Shown: positions 11,282 through 22,900 of the stretch, piece by piece
Layout: the number at the start of each line of letters is the position of its first letter
How positions within the stretch are numbered: position 1 is the stretch's first letter
Assembly (NCBI RefSeq): GCF_052857255.1
Contig: NC_135497.1
Span: 183,372,204-183,436,203, forward strand
Length of the DNA stretch: 64,000 nucleotides
Reading direction: 5' to 3'
Origin: Amblyomma americanum
Taxonomy: Eukaryota; Arthropoda; Arachnida; Ixodida; Ixodidae
Translations under genes and position numbers: made by a program
The notes under the pieces: generated by a model
The model's input: the letters and a program-made list of their open reading frames with translations, nothing else
The model's database searches: none
What the model was told of the DNA's origin: nothing

Positions 11282-12258
11282 TTGGGCTACTTGCTACGTA
11301 TTCATGTTTGCATGCAGAGGAAAGAAGAGCACACGGCACGAAGAAAGAAGCCACCACTGTCAAACAAAATTTAGAAAAAAATGTGAGATAAATTGAATGG
11401 TTTTATGCACATGCGTAAACTATTTTTAATGTGCGCATGCTTGCACAATAAAATAAAAAGAAAACAGATAAGTTGCTGCTGCTGTCAACCCGTTGCAGCA
11501 AAGACACACCCGCTTCGCGCAAAGATATCGACGTACAGCTCAAACACACGTCTTATTTCGTATTGTGAATGGCCTTCAGTGATTCTTGGACAGTCTCGGT
11601 TTCTCGTAGGCGAAATCAGAAAACAAGTGTGCACCTGCAATTTTTGCAGTGGGTTTTTGTGTGGACTTTCTTCTCTTTGCGCCGTGTGTTTTTATAGCCA
11701 TTCGGTGATTTCACACATGTGCGTTGTTTCCACTCTGAACTTGCTTCAGTTGCAGATTGCTTCACTGCCCTAAAATGTACTGCTCTCCGTGAAAATTGAT
11801 ATCGTTTTCATCATGGAGCTCGCTGCGCTGAAGAGAACAATAAATTGCGATGCACAGTTAACGTCTATCGTCTTTCTATTGCGTGTATTTGCGTTCAGAA
11901 CGGGTTAACAGCAATTTTTTTCCTTCCTTCAAACTCAGCTGAACAGAAATGTAGACGTATTTGTCACCGCATCATCTCCTTCGCAAATCTAAATGAAGGA
12001 GCTGACACCGCAGCACTTGAACGCCTCCGCATTGCGAGCCCACACGAATGGAAATGGGTCACCGACAAGCAATCTTGACACAGGCGACTCATAGTCACTC
12101 GGAAATAGGTTCGCGGGACCGCCTGCCCGCGGCAAACTCTGCTCGAGCGCTCGTGAAAGAGCTCGCTCTCCGCTTTCGTGCTCTCAGCTGAAAGTTGCCG
12201 TTGTGAGCATCGGCAGTGGAAGCCGAATGACGCCGAACCTCCCGTGGACTGCACAGCA
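11282..12258. other. Intergenic and presumed promoter region of the Gly-rich gene
   Basis: About 1 kb with no supported coding exon or recognised repeat. No convincing TATA box precedes the ATG at 12259, so this promoter may be TATA-less. Confidence 0.4.
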
Positions 12259-14553
12259 ATGCTCGCACGATGCAAGTTCTTGTTCATCGCCGGTATCAGT
12301 TTTGCAGCGCACGCACCAATGGCTGACGCGAGTCCTGCGTCGATAGCAGGTAAGCACGACGTCAAGCAGATAACGGAATAATGAAACATCTTGTCGGAAG
12401 CATTATTCTTTGAAATCAATCCACTCTTCGCGAGGCTCCTTTTTTTTTTCTGCAGCAAATAGGTAATCTTGGTTAACGACAGTGTACTGAATTTCCTGAT
12501 TTCTTTACAGGACTGTATTACGCTTTTCATCTCAAGGTTTAAAACAGTCGCAGAGGTCTGGGGCAATCTATATCTCTTTCGGCTCTTTGTCTAAACGTGG
12601 AGCCTCGTTTCGCTGCCCCAAATTATTTTAGCTTACTTGCCAAAAGCAGCATTTCCGCCTCTCGACTGCGTCTTATAGAGTCAAAATGAGGCGCCTTCAG
12701 CATTCGAATAGTGCAAATTTATTAGTGCGTGACTGCAGCTTCAAATTTCGTTTGTAATTCCTTTTTGTAAATAATAAACATGCTGGCGATTGCAGTAACC
12801 GGCATCTTTATACTAGTCTTGCGAGTCAGAACCTCGTTGCATTCGCCGGTTTGCTTTCAAAAGAATCACGGCCCGGTAGATCAGTAGATCAGTGATTTTG
12901 ACGTTTGGCTGCTGAGTGCGTGGGCGCAGGATTGAATCCTGGCCACAGCTGGCGCATTTTATAGAGGGTGGGGGGGGGGGGGGGGAAGGGACATATCCAA
13001 TATATTGCCGCGTGCTGTGCTATGTATGCGAACGTTAAAGACCTCCAGGGAGCAAGGACGCCGCGAGTTTGGGATGACCGGCGGAAAAAGTTTTGAATAC
13101 AGTTTTCTCGGCGATAAATGTGTCACTGGCCTGTAACTGCCAGGGAATAATTTTTCCATTTTTACACAGAACAGTATCTGTATAGAGTCGTCCTTAGTGT
13201 CCCGTTAAATCACTTGCAGATTCGGAGCGTTAAATCCCACGTAGCTCTAATCTCGCGAGATTCTTGTCAAAGATTACACGGCAAAATTAGCTAGGCTTCG
13301 CGACGTTGCGCTATGGATCAGTTATATGAGGGTAAAAATGAAGAGGGGGAGAAAGAGAGAGGGGGAAAGGTGGCTGCTCATGTTCAAATAGTGCTGAAAA
13401 ACTGAGCAGCCACTTTATTACTCGTACGCAATGATCGTACGCAATCGACAAGCTCACTGAAAATTACAGTTCATCAGCCAATAGAGCCATTTGACTGCAA
13501 CGATAGTTAGAGGTACTGTCGCAGCCGAAGTGGTGTAGACCACTCGAGCTTCTGTTAAACCTTACTGCCAAGCTATTTTCTGGCAGCGACTCCTGTTAAG
13601 ACAGGCGAGGAGGTGACCGCTTTTTTCTAGGTGGATGCAAGCTTTCACGTTTCAGTACGTGGCATTCCTGCTTGGCGAAAACGCCAAAACGCGTCACAAG
13701 GGCGGCGAACCACGCAACAGCACGGGCATACACTACTTTTACTGCCGACCGTACGTGCCAAGCTTGCAGAATAAATAGAAGGAACAGGCTGACAAAGATG
13801 CCCCCCTTGAGTAAACAACTGCGTATTCTTGAGAGGACCCCGCACATTGCATTCATTATTCTTGTCAACCCATAACGAGCAGGCCATCGTTTTTTTAATC
13901 TAGCAAATCGACTCCGGAAGCTGATTTATGGTCAAAGCTTTGTAGGAGCGATTTGTTAGGGTGGGTTCTATTTTCACGATGCATCTCTTGAACGGGGGCG
14001 TTCGCCCCTATCCTAGTCCACCACCCCTTTTAAATACGCTCATTTGTACCTACTTTTCGCTGAGAGAAGACGAACAGTATTTTGTGCATGAGTGGGTGTT
14101 TCGTTCCTGTTCTTTTTTCTAGAGTTGAAAGCAACAATGCGGACGCATCAGGAACTGCAAACCCCGGCGGGTGCGAGAGTCGAGAGGCAAATCCCGGTGT
14201 ACAACCGGCGCCTCGGCTTCTACCCCTACGGCGTGAGGTTTGGTAACCCGTTCGCCAGCCTGACAGCGGGAGCAGCCTTCGGGGGAGTTCCGTTCGGAGG
14301 CCCGTTCGCGGGTGGCATCGGGTCAGGCCTCGGGGCTGGCATTGGGGCTGGCTTCGGCGGTTCCCTGGGAGGCTTCCTGCCCATCCGAGGCCCGGCATCG
14401 TCCATCCTTGTGCCCCAGCTGGTCGTAGGCTACCAGAGACCCTTCCTGCCTTACATCGTGGGCATACCTTACCCAGTGTACATTCCAGTGCTACCCACCG
14501 CGGGCGCTGGTATCTTTCCTGGAGACGTTGGTCTAGACGCTGTCACGAATTGA
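12259..14553 (+). CDS. Secreted Gly-rich hydrophobic protein (2 exons)
   Basis: Exon 1 is 12259-12349 (donor GCAG|GTAAGC, a strong match) and exon 2 is 14123-14553 (acceptor TTCTTTTTTCTAG). The 1773-bp intron is phase 1, splitting a Glu codon, as in the neighbouring genes. The joined frame is 522 bases, 173 residues. Exon 1 codes MLARCKFLFIAGISFAAHA and about ten more residues, a signal peptide. The mature part has basic sites (RVERQ, NRRLG), then a Gly/Ala/Phe block with repeated FGG, GAG and GSG motifs (about residues 75-120), then a hydrophobic Pro/Tyr/Val segment (YIVGIPYPVYIPV). This suits a self-associating matrix protein, but I recognise no family. Two fusible exons this far apart are less certain than the shorter introns nearby; a short extra exon cannot be ruled out. 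The intron contains a SINE fragment near 12870 and a G-run. Confidence 0.7.
12866..12990 (+). mobile_element. Degraded tRNA-derived SINE head (family A) followed by a G-run
   Basis: Within the intron of the Gly-rich gene. GTTTGGCTGCTGAGTGCGTGG and a B-box-like GGATTGAATCCTGGCC resemble the tRNA-like heads at 58915-58980 and, reversed, at 16960-17028. The body is missing; the sequence runs into about 17 G at 12968-12985. Diverged and truncated. Confidence 0.5.
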
Positions 14554-16594
14554 CGGCCACTCGACTGCTGTGGCACGTGATGCTTTAGCGCAGGGATTTC
14601 CCCTTCGTGTCTAGTTCGCGTTTCGCCTGGGTTCGTCGTTTCAAACGATAATTTCTGCGTCGTATTCAGGAAAGCCGTTCTGGACAAATTCTTCCCGGGG
14701 GGAGGGGATAGCGATAGGGTTTTGTACACTTTAAAGCTTCAGCAGATTTTTATACTGTCATCGATAGCGATCGCACAGCACACCTGAAACCCTCTGATCT
14801 GCACTTATGAAAGAACAGCACTGGTAAAATACATGGCCTTAAATCCTGAACTCGAAGACAAAGTGAGAAAAGGAAGGCCGTAAATGGTCCTCAGTAAATC
14901 TTTACCTGTGAGCTGCTCTAATCAGGAGGAACCTGCTAGCCTTCGTGCGCAGTTTATTGCAACCAGAAGAAATGATACAAATATGAATGAAGCAGAAATA
15001 GTGCAAAAGGGCTACAAAAGAACAACAAACGGGCCGTTAAAACGGGAGGTACTGCAATCATCTTTGTTCCCGTTTCCTCTCTTTCTTGAACTACCACACG
15101 GGTAACGATTGTTCAGCTCGACGTGTCTTTTTATTTTAATTTGTCAAACCAAATATACGATTTAATTTAAGTTCCATGACCGGTGGGAGTTTCTTTCTAT
15201 ATGCCTCGGTGTTCGCACAACTAAAATCAAGCAAAGTGACTTTGCCTGATTTTGGTTCTCCGGCTAGTATTCTGTAGTTTCTTCAGTTGAAATGTTTTAT
15301 GCCTTAAGAACAGGGAATGTGCGAATTTTTCTTACGCTTGTGACGGCAGCTTTTGTAGCACTCTCAGCGACGGTGCGACAAAATGAAGGTGCGGTCGTGA
15401 AAGAATGAAACGAGAATGCGAGCCCGTGGTCTCCGACAGTCTCCTCCGTGATGAAGCGTACAGGCTTCCGAAGGCGCTCAAAAACTGTAGCAGAAAATTT
15501 CCAGTGCTTTTGGTAAGGTCCTCCCATCTGACATCATACAGCGCCAAATACACGCATAGCCGCGCGCTCGTTGTGTCGCGTATCGTTCGTTGACGACAGT
15601 ATACGTTCCGAAATAGCTGGCACGTCTAGAAATTTTGAAGAGAGGATGCAAAACGTTTCGATTTAGATTTCAGTTCATTCATGCAGTAGTTTAATTTGGG
15701 CATAGTTTGTTTAGTATTACTGAAGATTCCAATTATTAAGGTCTTGTGTGCAGATATGAAGTTTACTGCGAAGTATAAAATCACAGCGATCAGTCTGAAG
15801 AGACAGGTTTCTGTCTATTGCTCTTCACTTGGACAAAGAAACTTCGAAATATAGACAGAAGGCGATAACGATTAACGCGATGACGGTGACGTTGCTTAAG
15901 GGTGTGTTAATCGCAACGTACCCTTAGGGCTTCACGATCACAGACCACAGAACACAGACCACAACGGACCTTAAGGCGTCTCATCTGACTCCTTCATTCA
16001 TTATTCACACGGATCCGTAGATGGTATCCTAAAATAAAAAGAAAACTTGAAAAAAGGCACTGCGCCGACCTCCTCCCTCCTGTAGTGATCCGTAATAACG
16101 CACCAATTACATTTTCAATTCTTTTCCCCTTTTGGTAGTGCTTGCCCTACGTCACTGCCTCAAGCGATGCACGCTTCCACGTTCAACCGAGATATGCCAT
16201 GCATGGAATGCAATCTTATTAAAGAGTTACGTTATACCGACCTCGAGCTCATTTCTGTCGAGACAGAAGGATGTATGTCGAGGCAAAACAAAATGTACGT
16301 AATAAAAAATGCGTCTGCTGAAATTTTCGCCCTTGAGTGTGCGGTAAAGCTGAACCTAAATCCAACAAAGCTCAGTCTAAGTGGTGGCATTATACTGCTG
16401 CCAAGAGTCTTGCGCGGACAGAGAGAGAACAAACTCGCAATAGAACGCATGATTAACAATATCACTATGTAATAACGCGTCGAAACATTTCTGGCACCTC
16501 TGCATTGTTTTTGAGTCAATATATAAAACCTTTGTCCGTAAAGTTTTAGAGACTGATTTATTTTCTTCTCTAGAAATGATTCCCCAAAACAAAT
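14554..16594. other. Intergenic region, no gene recognised
   Basis: About 2 kb following the Gly-rich gene. It presumably includes that gene's 3' untranslated end, but no canonical AATAAA stands near the stop. Only short unsupported frames; no repeat that I could match elsewhere in the window. Confidence 0.45.
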
Positions 16595-16678
16595 GTTGGT
16601 GCTAGTGTTCCTCTATAGGCTCCCGCAGGGAGCATATAGAGGAGAATATAGAGCATATACAGGAACACTAGTTGGTGC
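16595..16678. mobile_element. Miniature (68-bp) inverted-repeat element with 8-bp target duplication, hAT-like
   Basis: GTTGGTGC is repeated directly at 16595-16602 and 16671-16678. Between them, 16603-16670 begins TAGTGTTCCTCTATA and ends with its reverse complement (14 of 15 bases match). Inside is a small hairpin, GCTCCC/GGGAGC. An 8-bp duplication and TAG-starting termini fit the hAT superfamily. The element has no coding capacity. Confidence 0.6.
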
Positions 16679-16778
16679 GTATGTGTAGCGCCATCTTTTT
16701 GGGCCAACCTGAGTTATTTATGTTAATTGCTGTGGCTGCCGGTAGATGGCAGTACATAAAAAAATACGCTCATAAAAC

Positions 16779-17040
16779 GGGAAAAAAATGTTTGGTTTGG
16801 TTTATGGGGATTTAACGTCCCAAAGCGACTCGGGCTATGAGGGACGCCGTTGCGAAGGGCTCCGGAAATTTCGACCACCTGGGGTTCATTAACGTGCACT
16901 GACATCGCACAGTACACGGGCCTCTAGAATTTCGCCGCCATCGAAATTCGACCGCCGCGGCCGGGATCGAACCCGCGTCTTTTGGGCCGACAGCCGAGCG
17001 CCGTAACCACTCAACCACCGCGGCGGCTGGGAAAAAAATG
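16779..17040 (-). mobile_element. tRNA-derived SINE (family A), full length, with perfect 12-bp target duplications
   Basis: Element 16791-17028, read on the minus strand. The 5' head has GCCGCGGTGG and a perfect polymerase III B-box (GGGTTCGATCCC), then a body with GTCGAATTTCGATGG, GTGCACGTTAA and TTTGGGACGTTAAATCCCC, ending in an AAACCAAACC tail. GGGAAAAAAATG is duplicated at 16779-16790 and 17029-17040. It resembles the tick tRNA-SINE described as Ruka, but I could not check that name. Related copies: 58904-59153, 47447-47730, 60300-60497. Confidence 0.9.
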
Positions 17041-18367
17041 TATCAGGGCCTGTAGAGATACAGCGGGGGCTTAGGCAAGGATGTCGTCTGTCCCCTTTGT
17101 TGTTCATGTTGTACCTGCAAGGGTTGGAGACCAAGCTAGAGGGGAGCGGACTAGGCTTCAACCTATCTTTTTAATGGATTAAACAGACATTACCGGGACT
17201 AATATACGCGGACGATATAGTGATAATGGCTGACAACAAGGAAGAGCTGCAGAAGTTGTTAGACATATGCAGTACAGAGGGAGATAGATTAGGCTTCAAG
17301 TATAGTAAGGAAAAATCTGCAGTCATGATATTTAATGAAGAGGGCGGCGAGCATGGAATACAGGAGTTCGTGCTAAAAGTAGTGAATGAGTACAAGTATC
17401 TTGGAGTGTGGATAAATAAAAGTGCTGAGTATCTGACAGAGCATGACAAATATGTAATGAATACAGCTGGTAGGAATGCAGCTGTCATGAAAAATAGGGC
17501 ACCGTGGAATTACAATAGGTTGAGGTGGCAAGAGGGATCTGGAAAGGGGTGATGGTGCCTAGCCTGACCTTCGGTAATGCGGTCCTGTGTATGAGGCCAG
17601 ATGTTCAAGCAAGGCTAGAAATTAAACAGCGGGGAGTAAGGAGGTTAGCTTTGGGAGCACATGGAAATACACCAAATCAGGGGGTACAGGGTGATATGGG
17701 ATGGGCGTCTTTCGAGAGCAGAGAGGCTAGTAGTAAGATAGCATTTGAGGAACGATTGAGAAAAATGGAGGAAAAGCAGTGGGCTAGGAAAGTTTTCAGA
17801 TACCTGTATATAAAGAATGTTGACAAGCGAACTAGAAAATTGACAAGCAAATATCTGGACAGCAGTAAGGGGGCAAATCAGCAATTATCGGTTAAGAAAA
17901 AGGTTAAAGAAACAGAGAGAGCTCTGTGGAAAACAGGGATGCTGCCGAAATCGGCACTGGGAACATACCGGACCTTTAAACAGGAAATTGTCAAAGAAAA
18001 TATCTATGATAATTGTAGGGGAAGTTCTTTGTTGTTTGAGGCCAGGACTGGAGTTTTGCGGACTAAGATGTATAGAGTCAGGTACCACGAGATAGACACG
18101 TTGTGCATTGCGTGCGGAGAGGAAGAGGAAACGGCTGAACACTTGAAACTTTTCTGTAAAGGGCTTCACGCTGCAGTGGAAAGCAGCGGGGCTGACTTAC
18201 CCAAGGCATTGGGGTTTAGATATAGTGAAGGGAAAGTGGATTTTAAGAGGTTAGAAGTCACCAAGCGAAGGTTATCTGATTGGTGGCTAAAAGCAAGACA
18301 GGAGTAAAATTTCACAAGACATGGCTAGGTGGCTTGAGCCACCGCCCGATTTAAAGGGTTCAGCCGT
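17041..18367 (+). pseudogene. 5'-truncated LINE with broken reverse transcriptase ORF
   Basis: Non-LTR retrotransposon 3' part. The RT frame shows LRQGCRLSPLLFMLY (about 17073-17117), an in-frame TAA near 17174, then the catalytic LIYADD motif (about 17200), and the thumb-like NEYKYLGVWI. A frameshift near 17530 moves the reading to a 260-codon frame (17525-18307). That frame contains PSLTFGNAVLC and GDMGWASFE and ends with a CX2CX8HX4C zinc knuckle (CIACG...C). The 3' untranslated part (CCACCGCCCGATTTAAAGGG) leads into the ATCC tail. Knuckle placement after the RT suits clades related to CR1/I/R1; I do not assign one. Inactive because of truncation, stop and frameshift. Confidence 0.88.
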
Positions 18368-18765
18368 ATCCATCCATCCATCCATCCATCCATCCATCCA
18401 TCCATCCATCCATCCATCCATCCATCCATCCATCCATCCATCCATCCATCCATCCATCCATCCATCCATCCATCCATCCATCCATCCATCCATCCATCCA
18501 TCCATCCATCCATCCATCCATCCATCCATCCATCCATCCATCCATCCATCCATCCATCCATCCATCCATCCATCCATCCATCCATCCATCCATCCATCCA
18601 TCCATCCATCCATCCATCCATCCATCCATCCATCCATCCATCCATCCATCCATCCATCCATCCATCCATCCATCCATCCATCCATCCATCCATCCATCCA
18701 TCCATCCATCCATCCATCCATCCATCCATCCATCCATCCATCCATCCATCCATCCATCCATCCAT
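18368..18765 (+). repeat. (ATCC)n microsatellite, about 99 copies, serving as LINE tail
   Basis: 398 bases of perfect tetranucleotide ATCC with no interruption that I can see. It follows directly on the LINE 3' untranslated region, so it is best read as the element's 3' tail, greatly expanded. The long MDGW or IHPS frames through it are artefacts. Confidence 0.95.
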
Positions 18766-19925
18766 ACGTTGTCACTAGCCGTCTGCGCATTCTACTGTGA
18801 GTGAACGTGGAGAGATGGACGTCCACCTCTAACAGCGTGCAAACATAAAATTCTGTCTGAAGCTTGACAAGACAGCCACACAGACGTATGAGCTTCTTCG
18901 TGATGCTTACGGCAACGAGATATTATCGCGGGCGCGAGTTTTGAGGGGCACAAGAGGTTCGTTTCGGGGAGAACGTCGGTGCAAGACGACACGAGGCAGG
19001 GGCGCCCTTCACCCTCACAGAATGAAAACAACATGGCTCGGATCAGAGAAATCGTACAGCAAGACCACACCATTACAGTCCGCATTCTATCAGATGCTTT
19101 CAATATTAGTACGACAACATGCCACCAAATTTTGCGTGAGAACTTGGGGAAACGAAAGCTGAATGCCAGACTTGTGCCGCACTCTCTCACACAGGGCCAG
19201 AAGAACACGCGGGCATGAGTGAGCGCTGATTTGCTTTCCGAGGCAGAGAAGGATGCTGCATTCGTCGACATCATCATTGCTGAAGACGAAACATGGTGTT
19301 TTCAATAAGATCCTCAAACAAAGAAGCAGAGCTCCGATTGGCGGTCGACAAGCTCTCCAGCGTCGAGAAAGGTGCAGCGACAGAAGACCAAAACAAAGAC
19401 GATGCTGATAGTTTTCTTTCGATGCCAGAGGTGTCATACACCACGAGTTTGTCCAGCAAGGGCAGACGATGAATCAGAAGTATTATATCCGCGTGCTCCA
19501 ACACATGCCGACTTCGTCGCCCTGACTTACAGGCATCTGAACAATGGAGCCTTCTCCACGATAACGCAAGGCCGCAGACTGCTTTCAGCGTGACAAAATT
19601 TCTCGCCAAGCACAGCATTACTGTACTTCCCCATCCGCCATACTCGCCTGACCTCTCCCTAAGCGATTTTTTCCTGTTTCCTCCGGTGAAGAGAGCCCTA
19701 AAAGTTCGCTGAATGGGGAGCGTGGCGGCCATTCAAGAAGCCACGACAAAGGAGATGACAGCCCTGCAAAAGAAGCGTTTTCCAACTGTTTCCAAGACCT
19801 CAAGAAGCGTTGGAAGCTGTGTGTAGACTGCATGTGAGACTATTTCGAAGGGGTGCTGCAGAAATGATTTCAATGTTAAACGCATTTTTTTAATGAACTC
19901 TGCAGTCTCGGAACTTTACGAACAT
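18766..19925 (+). pseudogene. Degenerate mariner (D,D34D) transposase
   Basis: Starts at an ATG at 18815 (MDVHL, then a stop). Reading through one frameshift near 18937 and further stops gives the mariner plan: an N-terminal helix-turn-helix ([33 protein letters not shown]), then three remnants of the catalytic aspartates in EDETWCF, LLHDNARPQTA and PDLSLSDFFLF. The first is EDE where the family usually has GDE. The 3' end carries a terminal-repeat-like CTCGGAACTTTACGAAC near 19906. The 5' terminal repeat is missing; the copy abuts the ATCC tail. It is a dead copy. Confidence 0.85.
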
Positions 19926-22900
19926 AGGTTGTAATTCGGATAAAAATGCCTGGTGCAGGGAAGGTAGATGTCACAGACGTTCTCTGTCGGCAAAACATGT
20001 GACAATACAGAATGATTATAGCAATCTTAGTTACACGTGCTTTATGAATTTCATCTTTGCGGCTTTTCTATGCTGCCAGGCGGACATTTAATATAGATGG
20101 CGCAACGTTGACATTCAATATAGATGGCCTAACTTTGAGCCATGTGCTTACATCGGCAAGTTTTGAAGAAACGTGAATAGCTATGTTGACAGTATAAAGT
20201 CACGACAAAACGAGCTCCAAGATAGCCATCAAGTAAGGTGTGCGCCACAGGACTTGCATGATTGGTCGAAGAATAAAGCAAAGGCAGCCGCAAAGCACCG
20301 AGGGCACTGGCCAGGTGTGCATCATCCTTTAATTTCTAGTATTGTGAGTTCAAGACACGACTTAAATTGTATAAGAGTAAAACGGGAGTAATCTGTCCTC
20401 TACCACACAACATTCGAGGAGCATGGTATGCTGCCCAAGTGCTGGGGTAGATTTCGATCAGTAAATATACAGAATGCTCACTGTTAGCAATGGGGGCATA
20501 CTTCCACCGCAAGGCATAGTAACCTCAAGAAGCGACCAATGATAGGAGCCTTTTAAACGCTGCACCGGAGGTCTTGAGTTTGACGAATAAAGCAGACTGA
20601 AACGTTGGCGTTGAAATCTTTGTAACTGCTAGAACTTGGCATGTTTTGAAGCTGGAATTTGTTTCCGTTGCCAGCCTTAAGTATTCCATATTTTCAGCGA
20701 TGGAAATGTACCGCCAGGCTTGGGCAGAATACTCTGGCCATAAAAGGTTGTGCGCTAAAGGAAAGCTTACTCTCTTTTTATTCCCATATAGTGTGATCCG
20801 CATTTAGAGTGCAAGTTATGTATTCTGCGTTCTAGTTTACACATGAAGACAGGGCACACATATTTGTGCCAATACGTTCTCAGCAGGCAGGGCTTTCTAA
20901 TTAAAAATGCGCAGCGCCACTGTAAGGCAGCTGTCCAGTGGGCGGGCATGAGCGACTATTAGCTAAAGGTCAACGACACGTCATTTCACTACTGCAAAAT
21001 TTGTTGCCGGAAAATTAAGGCAAGGTTAGCGGCATAGAGTCACTGGGCCTCGCTTGGAATTCGAACACAACCTATGCCATGACCACATGGTCGGAAGCCT
21101 AGTTTCAGTGAATACTTCATTGATTTCTAGTTTCTCGTGAACGCACAAAAAAAATGGCTATTTGTGTAACTTAGTCTCAGTCCCATAAAAATCAATAAAG
21201 TTCACTGCGCCGGAAAATTAGTGGCTTCCTTCATACAGACAATGTAGATTACAAGCTGTTACGGGTTAGTTGGCTGAGGATGCGTGTTTCGCCGAAAAAT
21301 TGCGCAACTGCAGCTAAGTGGCAGCAACGATGACGACTCAGACTGCACGTGTGCGTTGCGAACAGTAATTCAGGAGATATGGGCAGTATACAAGCAGAAG
21401 GTAGGACAGAGAGTACCCTAACAAAAGCCGATGACACTATGAGTTTGTTCTTCGCAACAATGGAGAAGAACATATGTGAACTCAATGAGAACATAATGCT
21501 CTAAAACCTGTCACTGCGACATCGGCGCAAGATAGTGCACTGCAATGGCCTACCTTATTCCACATTCTACAAATGCTGTCTGCACCTCTGTCGAAGCAAG
21601 AACAAAAACTGTTACTGTGACTTTCATCAAGTATACAGCCTTCCGAGATTGTCTTTATTACTGATGGTCCAGTGTTGCGAATTAGCGGCATAACTACTCC
21701 CAGATTTCAGCGACGCTAACGAATTCACGAACTTGGTTTTTCTGAGTGGGCGCATTGGCAGTTTCCCTTGATGTGGTTACTGCTCAGACACAGGCAGGAC
21801 TAAGTTCAATGCTCGCTCGGTTCGAAAAATAAATATGTGCCAAAAGTTGGTGAGTCAACTGCATTCTTGAAGCTGATAACTCTTTCTTAAGAGTTGGCGC
21901 AAAATAGACAGTTTTTTCTGTGACCATCGTCATTAATCACGTCCGGTATATGATGCTCATCAGATATCATCGCCACGGTTGTTATGTACTACGTTGACAC
22001 CATTGCTATATTCCTCGGCTTTGCCTTATTGAAGCATCATTTGTCCGAACGTACAACGCGCTCAGAAAAGGACTGCTGGTAAATTTCTACGTTTTCATCA
22101 ATGGCTGTTTCTTTGGAACTTGCTAATGTTTGTTGCAACATCTGGGCGGCATTTTCCTAACACTCTTGTCCATTATTTTTCACCAGTGATAACTACATCC
22201 AGCCATTCTTCGGTACCTGCTTTTGGTAGCATATAGAAAAGCTTCAGATAAAGCACGTACTTGAAACAATGAGGCACAGTTTTATTTACACAAAACGGAG
22301 ACAAACAGAACAGGATAAGTGAAGGCACACACAAAGGAGCCATGTAGGAACCAGGACCTGAAGATGTACAACAACGAAGTCTTGCTTTTGGCAACACTTG
22401 ATACACTGACAAATACGCCGTCACCTGAAAGACAGACCATGAAAATGCGCCACATATAAGGGCACGAAAGGCGGTGAGCAAATAGTACCTCAAAATAATT
22501 GAGCTCTGAGACAGTAGTAGTTCCTGCTAACATTTGCCTGGCCTTTCGTTGGTATAAATGGGTGATAGCTATGGGTTGCCTGCCTCCCTGCAAAGAGACA
22601 AGCAACATACGCCGGACATCTGCGCCATCTTAGCTGCCTCAAGACGCTTGCTACGATGTACTGAGTCCTTTTACGTGAAAAAAAACTGATCGTGGGGAAA
22701 GTGCGCATGGGCAAAAAATAAATTGCGCACACCCAAAGAAATCCGTGTTTGCTACGTGGCGTAGCCGGGTAGCACTCACGCTAGTGGAGGTTTCGGGAGC
22801 TACACCTAGCAAACAGGAAAGCCAACACATGGTGTTCCAAAGTGTAGCTTACGATACGTCGCCGGCACCGGAGCCAGGAAGAACCATACAGCTTGCAAGC

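Noticed and set aside
16900..17020. tRNA gene suggested by a perfect B-box
   Set aside because: The rest of the sequence and the target duplications show a tRNA-derived SINE, not a functional tRNA.
18287..18826. Long frames of MDGW or IHPS repeats on both strands
   Set aside because: Pure translation of the (ATCC)n microsatellite.
21030..21080. Isolated B-box-like GTTCGAATTCC
   Set aside because: No A-box, acceptor stem or SINE body nearby.
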